From Dokdonella_A sp039926425 (GTDB lineage Bacteria > Pseudomonadota > Gammaproteobacteria > Xanthomonadales > Rhodanobacteraceae), in contig NZ_JBDSWZ010000041.1 in the NCBI RefSeq assembly GCF_039926425.1, positions 1 through 15,155 on the forward strand: DNA of 15,155 nucleotides, in the 5' to 3' direction. Numbering within the stretch: the stretch's first letter is position 1; each line of letters starts with the position of its first letter. Positions 7,542-14,992 of this stretch are shown piece by piece. The notes below the pieces were generated by a model that was given only the letters and a program-made list of their open reading frames with translations, made no database searches and had not been told where the DNA came from. Position numbers and translations under genes: made by a program.

Positions 7542-10289
7542 CTAGCCTCCATCGCGCAAGTGCGCAAGCAGCCCGACCGCGTAGGGGTTGACGCCCTCCA
7601 GCGCGCCGGGCTGCGCCGGCAACAGGGACAGTTTCTGCTGCGCCTCCGCACTGCGCCCGTTCGCAGCCGCGCATGCAGCAGCGAGGATGGTCGCTTCGAT
7701 CCGCGCGGCGTCACTCGCTTTCGCGATGGCGAGCACGGCATCGAGGGGCGCGCAATCGCTGGGCATGCGCTGCATTCGCAGAAGCAGGCGCGCATGTTGC
7801 AAGCGCGGACCAGCCGCTGCAGGACCCGCAAAGTGCGCGCCCTTGCCTTCGGTGTACGGCAATACCCGGGACGCGTAGTCGAGCGCATGCGCATAGTCGC
7901 CCGTTCCTTCCAGCGCAGTCGCCATGGCTGACATTGCGCGCACCGAGGCGCGGCCGGTCGATTCGTTGCGGCGCTCCGAAACCGCGAGACTTTCCTGCAG
8001 ATAGCCAATCGCGCCGGCGTTGTCGCCGGCGAGCGCGTGCGCCGAGCCGACGTTGACGAGAATCTCGGCAATGCGCCGATGGTCCGGCTGCAGATGCTTG
8101 CGCTCCAGCGCGAGCACGCTGTCCATCACCGCGACCGCCTCGGGATAGCGCTTGAGATTGCGCAGCGCGACTCCCCAGCTGATCATCGCAGGCACCGTGC
8201 GCGCGTCGCCCTTGCCGTAGATCGTGTCGACGAGATCGAGCGCCTCGCGACACAGCCTCTCTGATTCTTCATAGCGCTTTGCGCCGTCCAACGCGAGCGA
8301 GTACGCATGCGCGATCAGCGCACGGCGCGCCAGCGGCACATCGGTCGTCGCCTGCGCGGCGTGATAGCTGGTTTCGATCTGGCGGATCGCTTCGGACGTG
8401 CGCCCGAGTGCCTTCAGCACGACGCTCGACACCGGCAGCATCTGCACGACGTCCTCCGATACCGCGCCCTCGCGTTGCAGGCGCACTGCGTAGGCCCGTT
8501 CGAGATACGGCCACGCGTCCTGGGCGCGATCAAGGTTGCTGAGCGCAATGCCGGTGGATGAATCCACGCGCGCGCTCAGCAGCGGTTCGTCGATGCCGTT
8601 GTCCTCGATCATCCGGCGCACCACGCCGTATTGTTCGAGCGTGTCCTGATAGCGGCTGTTGGTCGACATCGCCGACGCAAGCGCGATGCGTGCGTTGATT
8701 TGCGCACGTAGCGATCCGCTCGCGATTGCGGCATCGAGCGCACGCTCCATCAACGCCTGTACCGCCTTGCCATCGCCGAGGCCGGAGTGCGCGCGGCCCA
8801 TCGCGACCAGCAACGCGGAGCGCGTCGCGGAATCGAGATCGGTCTGCGCGTCGATCCCGGCGACTCCTCGCGCGAGCAGATCGGTTGCGGTGGGATTGCG
8901 ACCGTCGGTATTGGCCGGATCCGCGTCGGCAAACACGCCCGTCAGGAAGTTCACCACCGCATCGGACTTGCGCGCCTCGGACTGCGCCACGTCTCGCTGC
9001 TCGCGCGCGACGCGTCCCTGCCAGACCGCGACACCCAAACCGCCGACCAGCGACAGCAGCGCGACCACTGCGAACCCGGTTGCGAGCGCATGTCGCTGCA
9101 GGAAGCGCGTCGCGTGATAGGAGACATTGCCACGCCGCGCCTTCACCGGTGATTGCGCAAGATACGCACGCACGTCATCGGCCATCGCCTCGACCGAGGC
9201 ATAGCGCTGCTCGGGCTCCTTGCGCAGTGCCTTGAGCACGATCGCATCAAGATCTCCGCGAAGACGCGCGCGCAAGGTGGCCGGCAGCAGACTGCGTGCG
9301 TGCGCAAACGCAGCGGTTTGATCGTCCTCCTGCACCGCGATCCGCGACGGTCGCTGTGGCTCCTGCGTCAGGATCGCCTGCTCGTAGGCCGCCGGCGTCG
9401 ATCCTTGCGCGCCATACGGCCGCCGGCCGGTGAGCAATTCGTACAGCAACAATCCGAGCGCATGCACATCGACTGCTGTCGTGACCGGGCGGCCCTGGAT
9501 CTGCTCCGGCGCGGCGTATTCGGGCGTGAACGCGCGCAGCGCCGTCGCTGTTGCAACGCCGGCCGCACCGGGCTGAAGCAGCTTTGCGATTCCGAAATCA
9601 AGCAGCTTCACCTGGCCGTCCATATCGACGAGGATGTTCGAGGGCTTCAGGTCGCGATGCACGACGAGGCTGCGATGCGCATGTGCGACCGCATCGCACA
9701 CCGCCAGAAACAGCGCGAGCCGTTGCGCGACCCCGAGGCGCGCGCCATCGCAATACGCGGCGAGCGTGGAACCGTCGACGTATTCGAGCACCAGGAACGG
9801 CTTGCCCTCCTCGGTCACACCGCCGTCGAGCAGACGCGCGATGTTCGGATGATGGAGCGTCGCGAGAATCTGCCGCTCGTCGCGAAACCGCTGCAGCAGT
9901 GCGTCCGCATCCCAGCCGGCGCGTACGAGTTTCACCGCGGCCCGCTGTACGTACACGCCGTCGTCGCGCTCGGCGAGGTACACCGCGCCCATGCCGCCGC
10001 GCCCGATTTCGCGCTGCAGACGCCAGGCACCGACCCGTCGCCCGATCAGTGCATCGCGCTCCCGCTGATGCGCCTGTTCACCCAGCGCATCGACCAGTTC
10101 AGGGTTGGCGTGGACCAGTGCCGATGACGCAGCCGCTTGCGCATCGGCGCGCAGCATGGCGTCGACTTCACGTCGGATCGCGGGCTCATCTGCGCATGCT
10201 GCGTCGAGAAACGCGGCGCGCTCGTCGGCCGGCAAATCGACCGCGCGGTCGAACAGGCCGCGGATGCGTTGCCACACGTGGCTGTCCAT
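7542..10289 (-). CDS. Transmembrane Ser/Thr protein kinase with C-terminal TPR region
   Basis: A 915-residue protein. The ATG at 10287-10289 is chosen because GGGGAG lies 10 bases upstream and the sequence from MDSHVWQRIRGLFD is typical of the helical N-terminal segment that precedes such kinases; the 71 codons upstream look non-coding. The Hanks-type kinase domain spans about 88-380 and is intact: glycine loop GRGGMGAVY (96-104), Lys120, Glu138, catalytic HRDLKPSN (211-218), DFG (231-233) and APE (260-262), so it should be active. One membrane segment (about 401-423) follows. The remaining roughly 490 residues are helical repeats of TPR character, predicted to lie in the periplasm if the kinase is cytoplasmic. 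It probably phosphorylates Ser/Thr in response to protein-protein contacts sensed by the TPR part; targets are unknown. Such kinases often sit beside an ECF sigma factor gene, and none is present here. The two-TM protein gene lies 173 bases upstream on the same strand. Confidence 0.95.
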   Translation of the reverse strand: MDSHVWQRIRGLFDRAVDLPADERAAFLDAACADEPAIRREVDAMLRADAQAAASSALVHANPELVDALGEQAHQRERDALIGRRVGAWRLQREIGRGGMGAVYLAERDDGVYVQRAAVKLVRAGWDADALLQRFRDERQILATLHHPNIARLLDGGVTEEGKPFLVLEYVDGSTLAAYCDGARLGVAQRLALFLAVCDAVAHAHRSLVVHRDLKPSNILVDMDGQVKLLDFGIAKLLQPGAAGVATATALRAFTPEYAAPEQIQGRPVTTAVDVHALGLLLYELLTGRRPYGAQGSTPAAYEQAILTQEPQRPSRIAVQEDDQTAAFAHARSLLPATLRARLRGDLDAIVLKALRKEPEQRYASVEAMADDVRAYLAQSPVKARRGNVSYHATRFLQRHALATGFAVVALLSLVGGLGVAVWQGRVAREQRDVAQSEARKSDAVVNFLTGVFADADPANTDGRNPTATDLLARGVAGIDAQTDLDSATRSALLVAMGRAHSGLGDGKAVQALMERALDAAIASGSLRAQINARIALASAMSTNSRYQDTLEQYGVVRRMIEDNGIDEPLLSARVDSSTGIALSNLDRAQDAWPYLERAYAVRLQREGAVSEDVVQMLPVSSVVLKALGRTSEAIRQIETSYHAAQATTDVPLARRALIAHAYSLALDGAKRYEESERLCREALDLVDTIYGKGDARTVPAMISWGVALRNLKRYPEAVAVMDSVLALERKHLQPDHRRIAEILVNVGSAHALAGDNAGAIGYLQESLAVSERRNESTGRASVRAMSAMATALEGTGDYAHALDYASRVLPYTEGKGAHFAGPAAAGPRLQHARLLLRMQRMPSDCAPLDAVLAIAKASDAARIEATILAAACAAANGRSAEAQQKLSLLPAQPGALEGVNPYAVGLLAHLRDGG

Positions 10290-10462
10290 GTGCTGTGATC
10301 TCCCCGCAAGTCCGCGGAAGAGTGCCACATCCGGCAGGGCTGCGATGCAGCAACGGCATGCGTGCCTGCGAGTGCAATTGTACGATCTCCGGCCTCTTCG
10401 ATTCCCGCGAGGTTTGGCGTTGCTGCTGGCTCCGCTGTTGTCTCGACCGTCGCCGAAGCAGG

Positions 10463-10963
10463 TCAGTGTCGTTGCAGAAATGCAGCCACGGTTGCGCGAC
10501 AACCTTCGATCTCCTCGCGGGAAAGCGACGACGCCACTGCAAACGAGGGTCCTCCCGCCCAGTGGAAATCCAGCGAGTAGCTGTCACCATCGGTCCATCC
10601 ATGCGTACGAACATCGAAGCTCCTGAGCGCGCCGACGGGAAACGCGCGGGTTCTGTCGCGACCAACAGGCGACCACTCGACGAATGACACCCTCCCGGCT
10701 TTCGTATCGATGGTGGTCCGTCGATCGCGTCCGCCCAACGCAATCAGCATGAGCAGCGCGCTCACCACCAGGGCGCCAACAGACACCGCTGCGGCGAACA
10801 CAAAAAACGGATTCCAGTACGATCGCCAGGCGACGCCGATAATCAGTTCGTATGGCGCGAGCAGCGGGACCAGCGCGAGCGCGCCATACACGCAGCGCTG
10901 CGGCCAGCCGATCAACGCGGTGATTTCAAGCAACCCATCGTGCTCGGAGAGATGCACGCTCAT
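10463..10963 (-). CDS. Two-TM membrane protein with possible PH-like C-terminal domain
   Basis: A 166-residue protein starting at the ATG at 10961-10963. An in-frame GTG at 11006-11008 would add 15 residues, but neither start has a strong ribosome binding site and the extra residues look non-coding. A short N-terminal segment is followed by two hydrophobic stretches, about 25-46 and 51-77, joined by a short loop, so both ends should be on the same side, probably cytoplasmic. Residues 82-166 form a beta-rich domain ending in a helix (TIDTKAGRVSFVEW, FPVGALRSFDVR, SYSLDFHW, then EEIEGCRATVAAFLQ). This pattern of strands closed by one helix resembles bacterial PH-like domains; that is inference from pattern, not a confirmed match. 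It lies upstream of the kinase gene on the same strand and could be co-transcribed. Function is unknown. Confidence 0.8.
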   Translation of the reverse strand: MSVHLSEHDGLLEITALIGWPQRCVYGALALVPLLAPYELIIGVAWRSYWNPFFVFAAAVSVGALVVSALLMLIALGGRDRRTTIDTKAGRVSFVEWSPVGRDRTRAFPVGALRSFDVRTHGWTDGDSYSLDFHWAGGPSFAVASSLSREEIEGCRATVAAFLQRH

Positions 10964-11104
10964 CGCGTTCGATTCCAAAGACGCTGTGATCCAACGGTCC
11001 CGCCACACGCGGGTGCGGTAATGCTTCAGCGAGCATCATTGACGGCGAAATCCGCCAGCATCTTACGTGACCTGCGAAGTCGTGGTGCAGACTGACCTTG
11101 CGTG

Positions 11105-11114
11105 CACTGCAGTG
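11105..11114. promoter_or_regulatory. Ten-base perfect palindrome in divergent promoter region
   Basis: CACTGCAGTG is self-complementary and lies in the 266-base region between the divergent two-TM gene and the YciI-family gene. It is a possible dimeric regulator site. Perfect 10-mers do occur by chance in GC-rich DNA. Confidence 0.25.
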
Positions 11115-11201
11115 GCCCATTCGATAGGGATCGGCAGGTTGATCGGGTCGCCTGTCGATTTCACGCCGCGATGTTCGTCGTGTGAGTCGAAGGCCGCCGA
11201 G

Positions 11202-11213
11202 CTGGCCGGCCAG
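11202..11213. promoter_or_regulatory. Twelve-base perfect palindrome upstream of YciI-family gene
   Basis: CTGGCCGGCCAG is a perfect 12-base palindrome ending 16 bases before the chosen GTG start at 11230, partly next to the Shine-Dalgarno region (AGGAAAAGG). A repressor bound here would block transcription or translation. It would fall inside the coding region if the gene started at the upstream GTG at 11182. Confidence 0.35.
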
Positions 11214-11229
11214 GAAAAGGCGGGACGAC

Positions 11230-11571
11230 GTGACGCTCTATCTGATTTCATTCAACGACGGCGCAATGACGTTTCCCGACGCGCAGTTGCACGAGGTCGC
11301 CAAGGCCGCACACGCCGTGATCCAGCAGGCAAAAGAGGCGGACGTCTTCGTTTTCGGCGGCGGGCTCGGGGATCCTGCCGATGCACGCGTCGTCTCCACG
11401 GACGGCACGGTGAACGACCTGCCGGTCCCGGGCCGCAGGGATTTCATTGGCGGCTTCACCGTCGTTGACGTTTCCAGCCGGAGCGTCGCACTGGAATGGG
11501 CAGCGAAGATCGCAGCGGCGTGTCGCTGCCCGCAGGAGGTGCGCGCATTCAGTGCGGACCCGAACCGCTGA
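11230..11571 (+). CDS. YciI-family (DGPF/YCII domain) protein
   Basis: A 113-residue protein of the YciI-like dimeric alpha/beta barrel fold. The sequence opens with strand TLYLISFNDGAM. It continues with helix AKAAHAVIQQAKEAD, strand VFVFGGGL, GTVNDLPVPGRRDFIGGFTVVDV (linker and strand, residues about 75-97), then helix SVALEWAAKIAAACRC and QEVRAF. The GGGL and GGFTVVDV blocks are typical of this family as I recall it. I chose the GTG at 11230 (AAAAGG about eight bases upstream) because it gives the usual family length; an in-frame GTG at 11182 would add 16 basic residues of no family character. No signal peptide. Family members are often found near ECF sigma genes and have no firmly known reaction. 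The regulator gene follows on the same strand after 126 bases. Confidence 0.88.
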   Translation: MTLYLISFNDGAMTFPDAQLHEVAKAAHAVIQQAKEADVFVFGGGLGDPADARVVSTDGTVNDLPVPGRRDFIGGFTVVDVSSRSVALEWAAKIAAACRCPQEVRAFSADPNR

Positions 11572-11697
11572 ACGCCACGCGGCGAATGTTTGCAACGCGC
11601 CGCCGCTCCCGCGCGACGCGTCTTGCAGATCTCCGCACGCACCGTGCTCAATCCTTCTTCGCAGATCGTGCGCGTCTTTCCGAACCAGAGGTCCATG

Positions 11698-12756
11698 ATG
11701 AATGTTTCGCGTGGGGAGTCGTCCCGTCTTCGTCCTCTCGCGGTGCTCGGCATCAGCGCCGACGAGGAACTCGTCTACCGTGCGTTGCTGACCGGTATCG
11801 CATCGACTGCGGAAGAAGTCGCGCGTTCGCTCGCGCTGCCGTTGCGCAAGGTGCAGCGCCTGCTCGACGCGATCGAGGCGCGCGCGCTGGCCACGCATTC
11901 GCCGGAGCGACCACGCCGCTACATCGCCGCATCGCCGGAACTGGCGGTCGAGGCGCTCATCCATCGCGGCCAGGCCCATCTCGAGCGCGCGCGCGCCGCC
12001 ATTCCGGAACTCAAGAAGCAGCGAAGCGCCGCAGCCGTCGTGCCCGACCACGATTCGGTGATTGAGCTGATCACCAACCGGGACGCGGAGCGCCAGAACT
12101 TCGAGCGCATGCACCAGCTGGCGCGCAAGGAGGTCGTCTCGCTGGTGCGCCCGCCGTTGCGGGTATCCCGACTGGACATTCCCTGCGAAGAGGACCAGCA
12201 CTACCAGACGCTTGCCCGGGCACGTGGCGTGCGCTATCGCAGTATCATCGACCACGACTACCTCGCGTTGCCGGGTGCGTTCGAGCACGTGCGTTGGGAC
12301 ATCCGTGCCGGCGAGGAAATCCGGGTGTTTCCGTCGCTGCCGTTGAAACTCGTCGTCGCCGATCGGCATATCGCCTTCATTCCGCTGACACTCGAACATG
12401 CGGACAGTCCAACGCTGCTGGTCCGCCCATCGGCATTGCTCGACGCGTTCGTCGCCCTGTTCGAAAGCCTGTGGGAACGTGCCACGCCGCTCGCGCTCCG
12501 CGATGACGGAAGCGTCAGCGAAGTGACGCACGCGGCGCCTGTCGATGCAGACACCGATGCGCTGCTCTCGCTGCTTGCCGCCGGACTCAATGACAAGGCA
12601 ATCGCCCACGAGGTGGGAATTTCGTCGGCAACGCTGAGCCGGCGCATCGCCGACCTCATGGGATCTCTCGACACGCGCACGCGGTTCCAACTGGGTTGGC
12701 GTGCGGCGCTGAAGGCGTTCCCCGATCGTTCGGCACAATCAGGGCGCGATGCATGA
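11698..12756 (+). CDS. TrmB-like plus LuxR-like double helix-turn-helix transcriptional regulator
   Basis: A 352-residue regulator. Two adjacent ATGs occur at 11695 and 11698; the second gives AGAGG a normal six-base spacing, so I use it. Residues about 14-75 form a winged HTH of TrmB type (LGISADEELVYRALL, then AEEVARSLALPLRKVQRLLDAIEARAL). A helical linker follows (82-110). The middle region, about 115-265, is a mixed alpha/beta effector domain (KEVVSLVRPP, RGVRYRSIIDHDYL, RVFPSLPLKLVVADRHIAFIPL) like the sugar- or ligand-binding part of TrmB-type regulators. Residues 285-342 are a LuxR-type HTH (LLSLLAAGLNDKAIAHEVGIS, then TLSRRIADLMGSLDTRTRFQLG). It should bind DNA with both ends and respond to a small ligand, unknown. 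It lies 177 bases upstream of the secreted FG-GAP gene on the same strand, with inverted repeats between them, which makes that gene a candidate target (inference). Confidence 0.9.
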   Translation: MNVSRGESSRLRPLAVLGISADEELVYRALLTGIASTAEEVARSLALPLRKVQRLLDAIEARALATHSPERPRRYIAASPELAVEALIHRGQAHLERARAAIPELKKQRSAAAVVPDHDSVIELITNRDAERQNFERMHQLARKEVVSLVRPPLRVSRLDIPCEEDQHYQTLARARGVRYRSIIDHDYLALPGAFEHVRWDIRAGEEIRVFPSLPLKLVVADRHIAFIPLTLEHADSPTLLVRPSALLDAFVALFESLWERATPLALRDDGSVSEVTHAAPVDADTDALLSLLAAGLNDKAIAHEVGISSATLSRRIADLMGSLDTRTRFQLGWRAALKAFPDRSAQSGRDA

Positions 12757-12788
12757 AGCGCGACGATTCGCGCGCGCGCGAGTGGTGG

Positions 12789-12825
12789 TGCGTCGACACG
12801 TGCGACGCATGATGGACATCCATCA
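12789..12825. promoter_or_regulatory. Two adjacent inverted repeats between regulator and FG-GAP gene
   Basis: TGCGTCG (12789-12795) pairs perfectly with CGACGCA (12803-12809) across a 7-base spacer. Directly adjoining it, TGATGG (12810-12815) pairs with CCATCA (12820-12825) across ACAT. There is no T-run after either, so a rho-independent terminator is not well supported. They lie about 25 bases upstream of a possible promoter for the FG-GAP gene and could be binding sites for the regulator encoded immediately before. Confidence 0.45.
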
Positions 12826-12851
12826 CGATAGAAATTGATCACGCCAAGGTG

Positions 12852-12881
12852 TTGATTCATCGCTCGAGGGCAAAACATACT
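12852..12881 (+). promoter_or_regulatory. Possible sigma-70 promoter for the secreted FG-GAP gene
   Basis: TTGATT (12852-12857) and CATACT (12876-12881) are separated by 18 bases, each with four of six consensus matches. It lies in a locally AT-richer stretch and would give a leader of about 45 bases before the ATG at 12934. The call is tentative. Confidence 0.35.
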
Positions 12882-12933
12882 CGACCGATCGCACGCCGTT
12901 GCGCGTGCCGACTCATCACCGGGGACATCGTTC

Positions 12934-14340
12934 ATGAAATCCACATCGTGGTTGCCGAGCGCTCTCATTCTTCTCGCAGCAGTCGTGTCGACGACCGACG
13001 CGCGCGCAATCCAATCGCAGCAGGCCAACCGGTGGGCCGGTTGGCCTGCACCCGCGCTTCAGTTCGCGCCTCCGCCGACGCGCATCTCGGGCTCGCCCGA
13101 TTGGGCGGAACAGGAAGTGATTGCAGACGATGGCCAAGCCGCCGACCTCTACGGTTTCGATGTGCTGGTGCGCGGCGACCTCGCGTTCGTCAGCGCAGCG
13201 GCGCCGATTTATCGGCCCGGCAAGGTCTACGTGTTCGCCAAGGTGGCCGATGCCTGGATGCAGACGCAGGTGATCACGGCGACACAGGATCCGTCGGCGC
13301 CCCCGAACTGGTCGGATTTTTTCGGCTGGTCGCTGGCGTTGTCCGGCGATCGCCTGCTGGTCGGCGCGCCCTTTGCGTTCGACCCGATGATGGGCCCGAT
13401 CGGCGCGGCCTATGTTTTCACCAACGTCGCGGGCACGTGGACGCAGACCAGCGCACTCACGGCGACGATTCCAACGGCGACCGATTATTTCGGGTGGGCC
13501 GTCACACTGGCGGGAAACACGGCGGTCATCGGCGCGAACAGCCACAATCGCGGAGCCAACGGCACCGAGGGCGCGGCGTACGTGTTCCTCGATGAGAACG
13601 ACGCGTGGACGCAGACCCAGTTGCTGGAAGGCAGCGACAGCACGCCGGGTGACGGCCACCAGTTCGGCAACGCAATTGCATTCGACGGCACCACGCTTCT
13701 GATCGGCGCCCCCGGCGCGGACTATTCGTCGACAGGCGTCTATTTTCCCGGTGCCGCTTACCGGTTTGGAAACGTCGGAGGCACGTGGACCGAAACCGCA
13801 AGACTGGTGCCCGACGACAGCGCCAATGGCGATCAGTTCGGCTTTTCGCTGGCAGCGTCGGCGGACACGGCGTTGATTGGCGCACCCGCGGCGACGATTG
13901 GCGCGAACTCGCACCAGGGCGCGATCTACGCATTCGATCTCGCCGGCGGCGCGGGCCAGCAGGTGCAGAAACTCGTCGCCTCCGACGGAGTCGCGTTGAA
14001 CCAGTTCGGACAATCGGTTGCACTCGCCGGCGACACCGCGGTCGTCGGGCAGTGGCGATTTGACGATGACCCGAATCATCCCGCTCCGGAGCCCGCACCG
14101 GGCGAGGCCTATCTGTTCGAACGCAGCGCCGGCGTCTGGTCGCAGGCGCATGTCTTCGCAGCCAGCGACGGCACGCCAGGTGATTCATTCGGCTGGTCGG
14201 TCGACGCGGATGGCACCAGCGTGCTCGTCGGAGCGCAAGGCAATGTCGGCGCAAATACCTTTCAGGGAACGGCCTATTTCTACTCGCCGCAGATCGACGA
14301 CGTGATTTTCGCCGATGCGTTCGAAGGAACGGCGCGCTGA
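12934..14340 (+). CDS. Secreted seven-bladed FG-GAP beta-propeller protein
   Basis: A 468-residue exported protein. The signal peptide is residues 1-25 (hydrophobic core ALILLAAVVS, cleavage after DARA). Residues about 57-450 are seven FG-GAP repeats whose FG-type glycines fall at 74, 131, 187, 245, 303, 359 and 420, a spacing of 56-61. Each blade has the plan (F/Y)G-x-(S/A)-(V/L)-x4-D, then LLVGAP or AVIGA, then G-x-AYVF and a W-T-Q-T-type strand. That number suggests one closed seven-bladed propeller of the integrin-alpha-like kind. The C-terminus is DDVIFADAFEGTAR, carrying the shared tail motif (456-464). Unlike the protein at 516, the DxDGDGxxD calcium loops are mostly absent, so calcium dependence is doubtful. 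GGGGA eight bases before the ATG supports the start. The role is probably extracellular binding; the ligand is unknown. It is preceded by the TrmB/LuxR-type regulator gene. Confidence 0.94.
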   Translation: MKSTSWLPSALILLAAVVSTTDARAIQSQQANRWAGWPAPALQFAPPPTRISGSPDWAEQEVIADDGQAADLYGFDVLVRGDLAFVSAAAPIYRPGKVYVFAKVADAWMQTQVITATQDPSAPPNWSDFFGWSLALSGDRLLVGAPFAFDPMMGPIGAAYVFTNVAGTWTQTSALTATIPTATDYFGWAVTLAGNTAVIGANSHNRGANGTEGAAYVFLDENDAWTQTQLLEGSDSTPGDGHQFGNAIAFDGTTLLIGAPGADYSSTGVYFPGAAYRFGNVGGTWTETARLVPDDSANGDQFGFSLAASADTALIGAPAATIGANSHQGAIYAFDLAGGAGQQVQKLVASDGVALNQFGQSVALAGDTAVVGQWRFDDDPNHPAPEPAPGEAYLFERSAGVWSQAHVFAASDGTPGDSFGWSVDADGTSVLVGAQGNVGANTFQGTAYFYSPQIDDVIFADAFEGTAR

Positions 14341-14397
14341 CGCCGAACTCCAACGACGCACCACGTACCGGGTCAACAAACGTCGCGGTGCGCGTTC

Positions 14398-14423
14398 ACC
14401 GCGTCGACGAATGTCGACGCGGT
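14398..14423. terminator. Strong hairpin between convergent genes, possible bidirectional terminator
   Basis: ACCGCGTCGAC (14398-14408) and GTCGACGCGGT (14413-14423) form a perfect 11-bp stem with a GAAT loop, in the 85-base gap between the convergent FG-GAP and SRPBCC genes. It ends two bases before the SRPBCC stop codon. A competing 7-bp stem, CGCGGTG (14384-14390) with CACCGCG (14397-14403), overlaps its left arm. No T-run follows on either strand, so it is not a classical intrinsic terminator, but position and stability suggest transcript-end formation or protection. Confidence 0.55.
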
Positions 14424-14425
14424 CT

Positions 14426-14872
14426 CTAGCCGGGAATGTTCGGCTCGACCAGGTTGGCAAGCTGCGCCAGCGATTCCTGCCATCCGAGATAGCACATCTC
14501 GACAGGAATGACGCCGGGGATTCCTTCCTGCACGACGCTCAGCTCCGTTCCGCACGACACCTTCTTCAGTGACACGGTGACCTGCATTTCGCCGGGAAGG
14601 TTTGGATCGTCGAACCGGTCGGTGTAGCGGATGCGCTCGTTGGGCACGAGTTCGAGATACTCGCCGCCAAAGGAATGTCCATTCCCTGTCGAGAAATTGT
14701 GGAACGTCATCTTGAACATGCCACCGACGTTCGCATCGAACTGCTGCACCGTGCAGAGGAACCCGTAGGGCGGAAGCCACCTCGCGATCGCGCCGGCATC
14801 GAGGAATGCGCGGTAGACCTTCCCGGGCGTGGCGCGCAGCACGCGGTGAAGACGAACGGTGCCTGTAGCCAT
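14426..14872 (-). CDS. SRPBCC/AHSA1 (START-like) family protein
   Basis: A 148-residue cytoplasmic protein. The ATG at 14870-14872 is preceded by AAAGGAG seven bases upstream, a strong ribosome binding site that rules out the longer open frame to 14965. The fold signature of the AHSA1/SRPBCC helix-grip family is complete. It opens with strand GTVRLHRVLRA and helix PGKVYRAFLDAGAIARWLPP (16-35). The strands GGMFKMTFHN, GGEYLELVPNERIRYTDRF, EMQVTVSLKKV and TELSVVQEGIP follow. The closing helix contains the diagnostic GWQESLAQLANLVE (130-143). Members bind hydrophobic ligands in the central cavity or act as Hsp90-activator-like folds; the ligand here is unknown. It lies 120 bases downstream of the partial membrane-protein gene on the same strand and converges with the FG-GAP gene. 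Confidence 0.92.
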   Translation of the reverse strand: MATGTVRLHRVLRATPGKVYRAFLDAGAIARWLPPYGFLCTVQQFDANVGGMFKMTFHNFSTGNGHSFGGEYLELVPNERIRYTDRFDDPNLPGEMQVTVSLKKVSCGTELSVVQEGIPGVIPVEMCYLGWQESLAQLANLVEPNIPG

Positions 14873-14992
14873 GATCCAGCTCCTTTCAAAGAAATGGGAC
14901 GACGGTTCCACAACCTGCATTCTGGCTCGATTCAACCGCCACGGGCACGATGGCCGCAATCGCACTGGTCACATGCCCGTTCGTGAGGCGCT

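Noticed and set aside
9153..10127. 324-codon plus-strand open frame opposite the kinase gene
   Set aside because: It lies antisense to the kinase catalytic domain, whose motifs are all intact. The plus-strand translation shows no independent domain.
10290..10330. Sigma-54-like TGGCAC ... TTGC elements upstream of the kinase on the minus strand
   Set aside because: The GG and GC elements are too far apart for the required -24/-12 spacing.
11248..12738. 496-codon minus-strand open frame opposite the YciI-family and regulator genes
   Set aside because: It is an antisense shadow: Arg/His-rich translation with no domain pattern, fully covered by two well-supported plus-strand genes. Long antisense frames are expected at this GC content.
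12916..14151. 411-codon minus-strand open frame opposite the FG-GAP gene
   Set aside because: Its translation is Arg-rich with no family pattern. The opposite strand encodes seven regular blades and a signal peptide.
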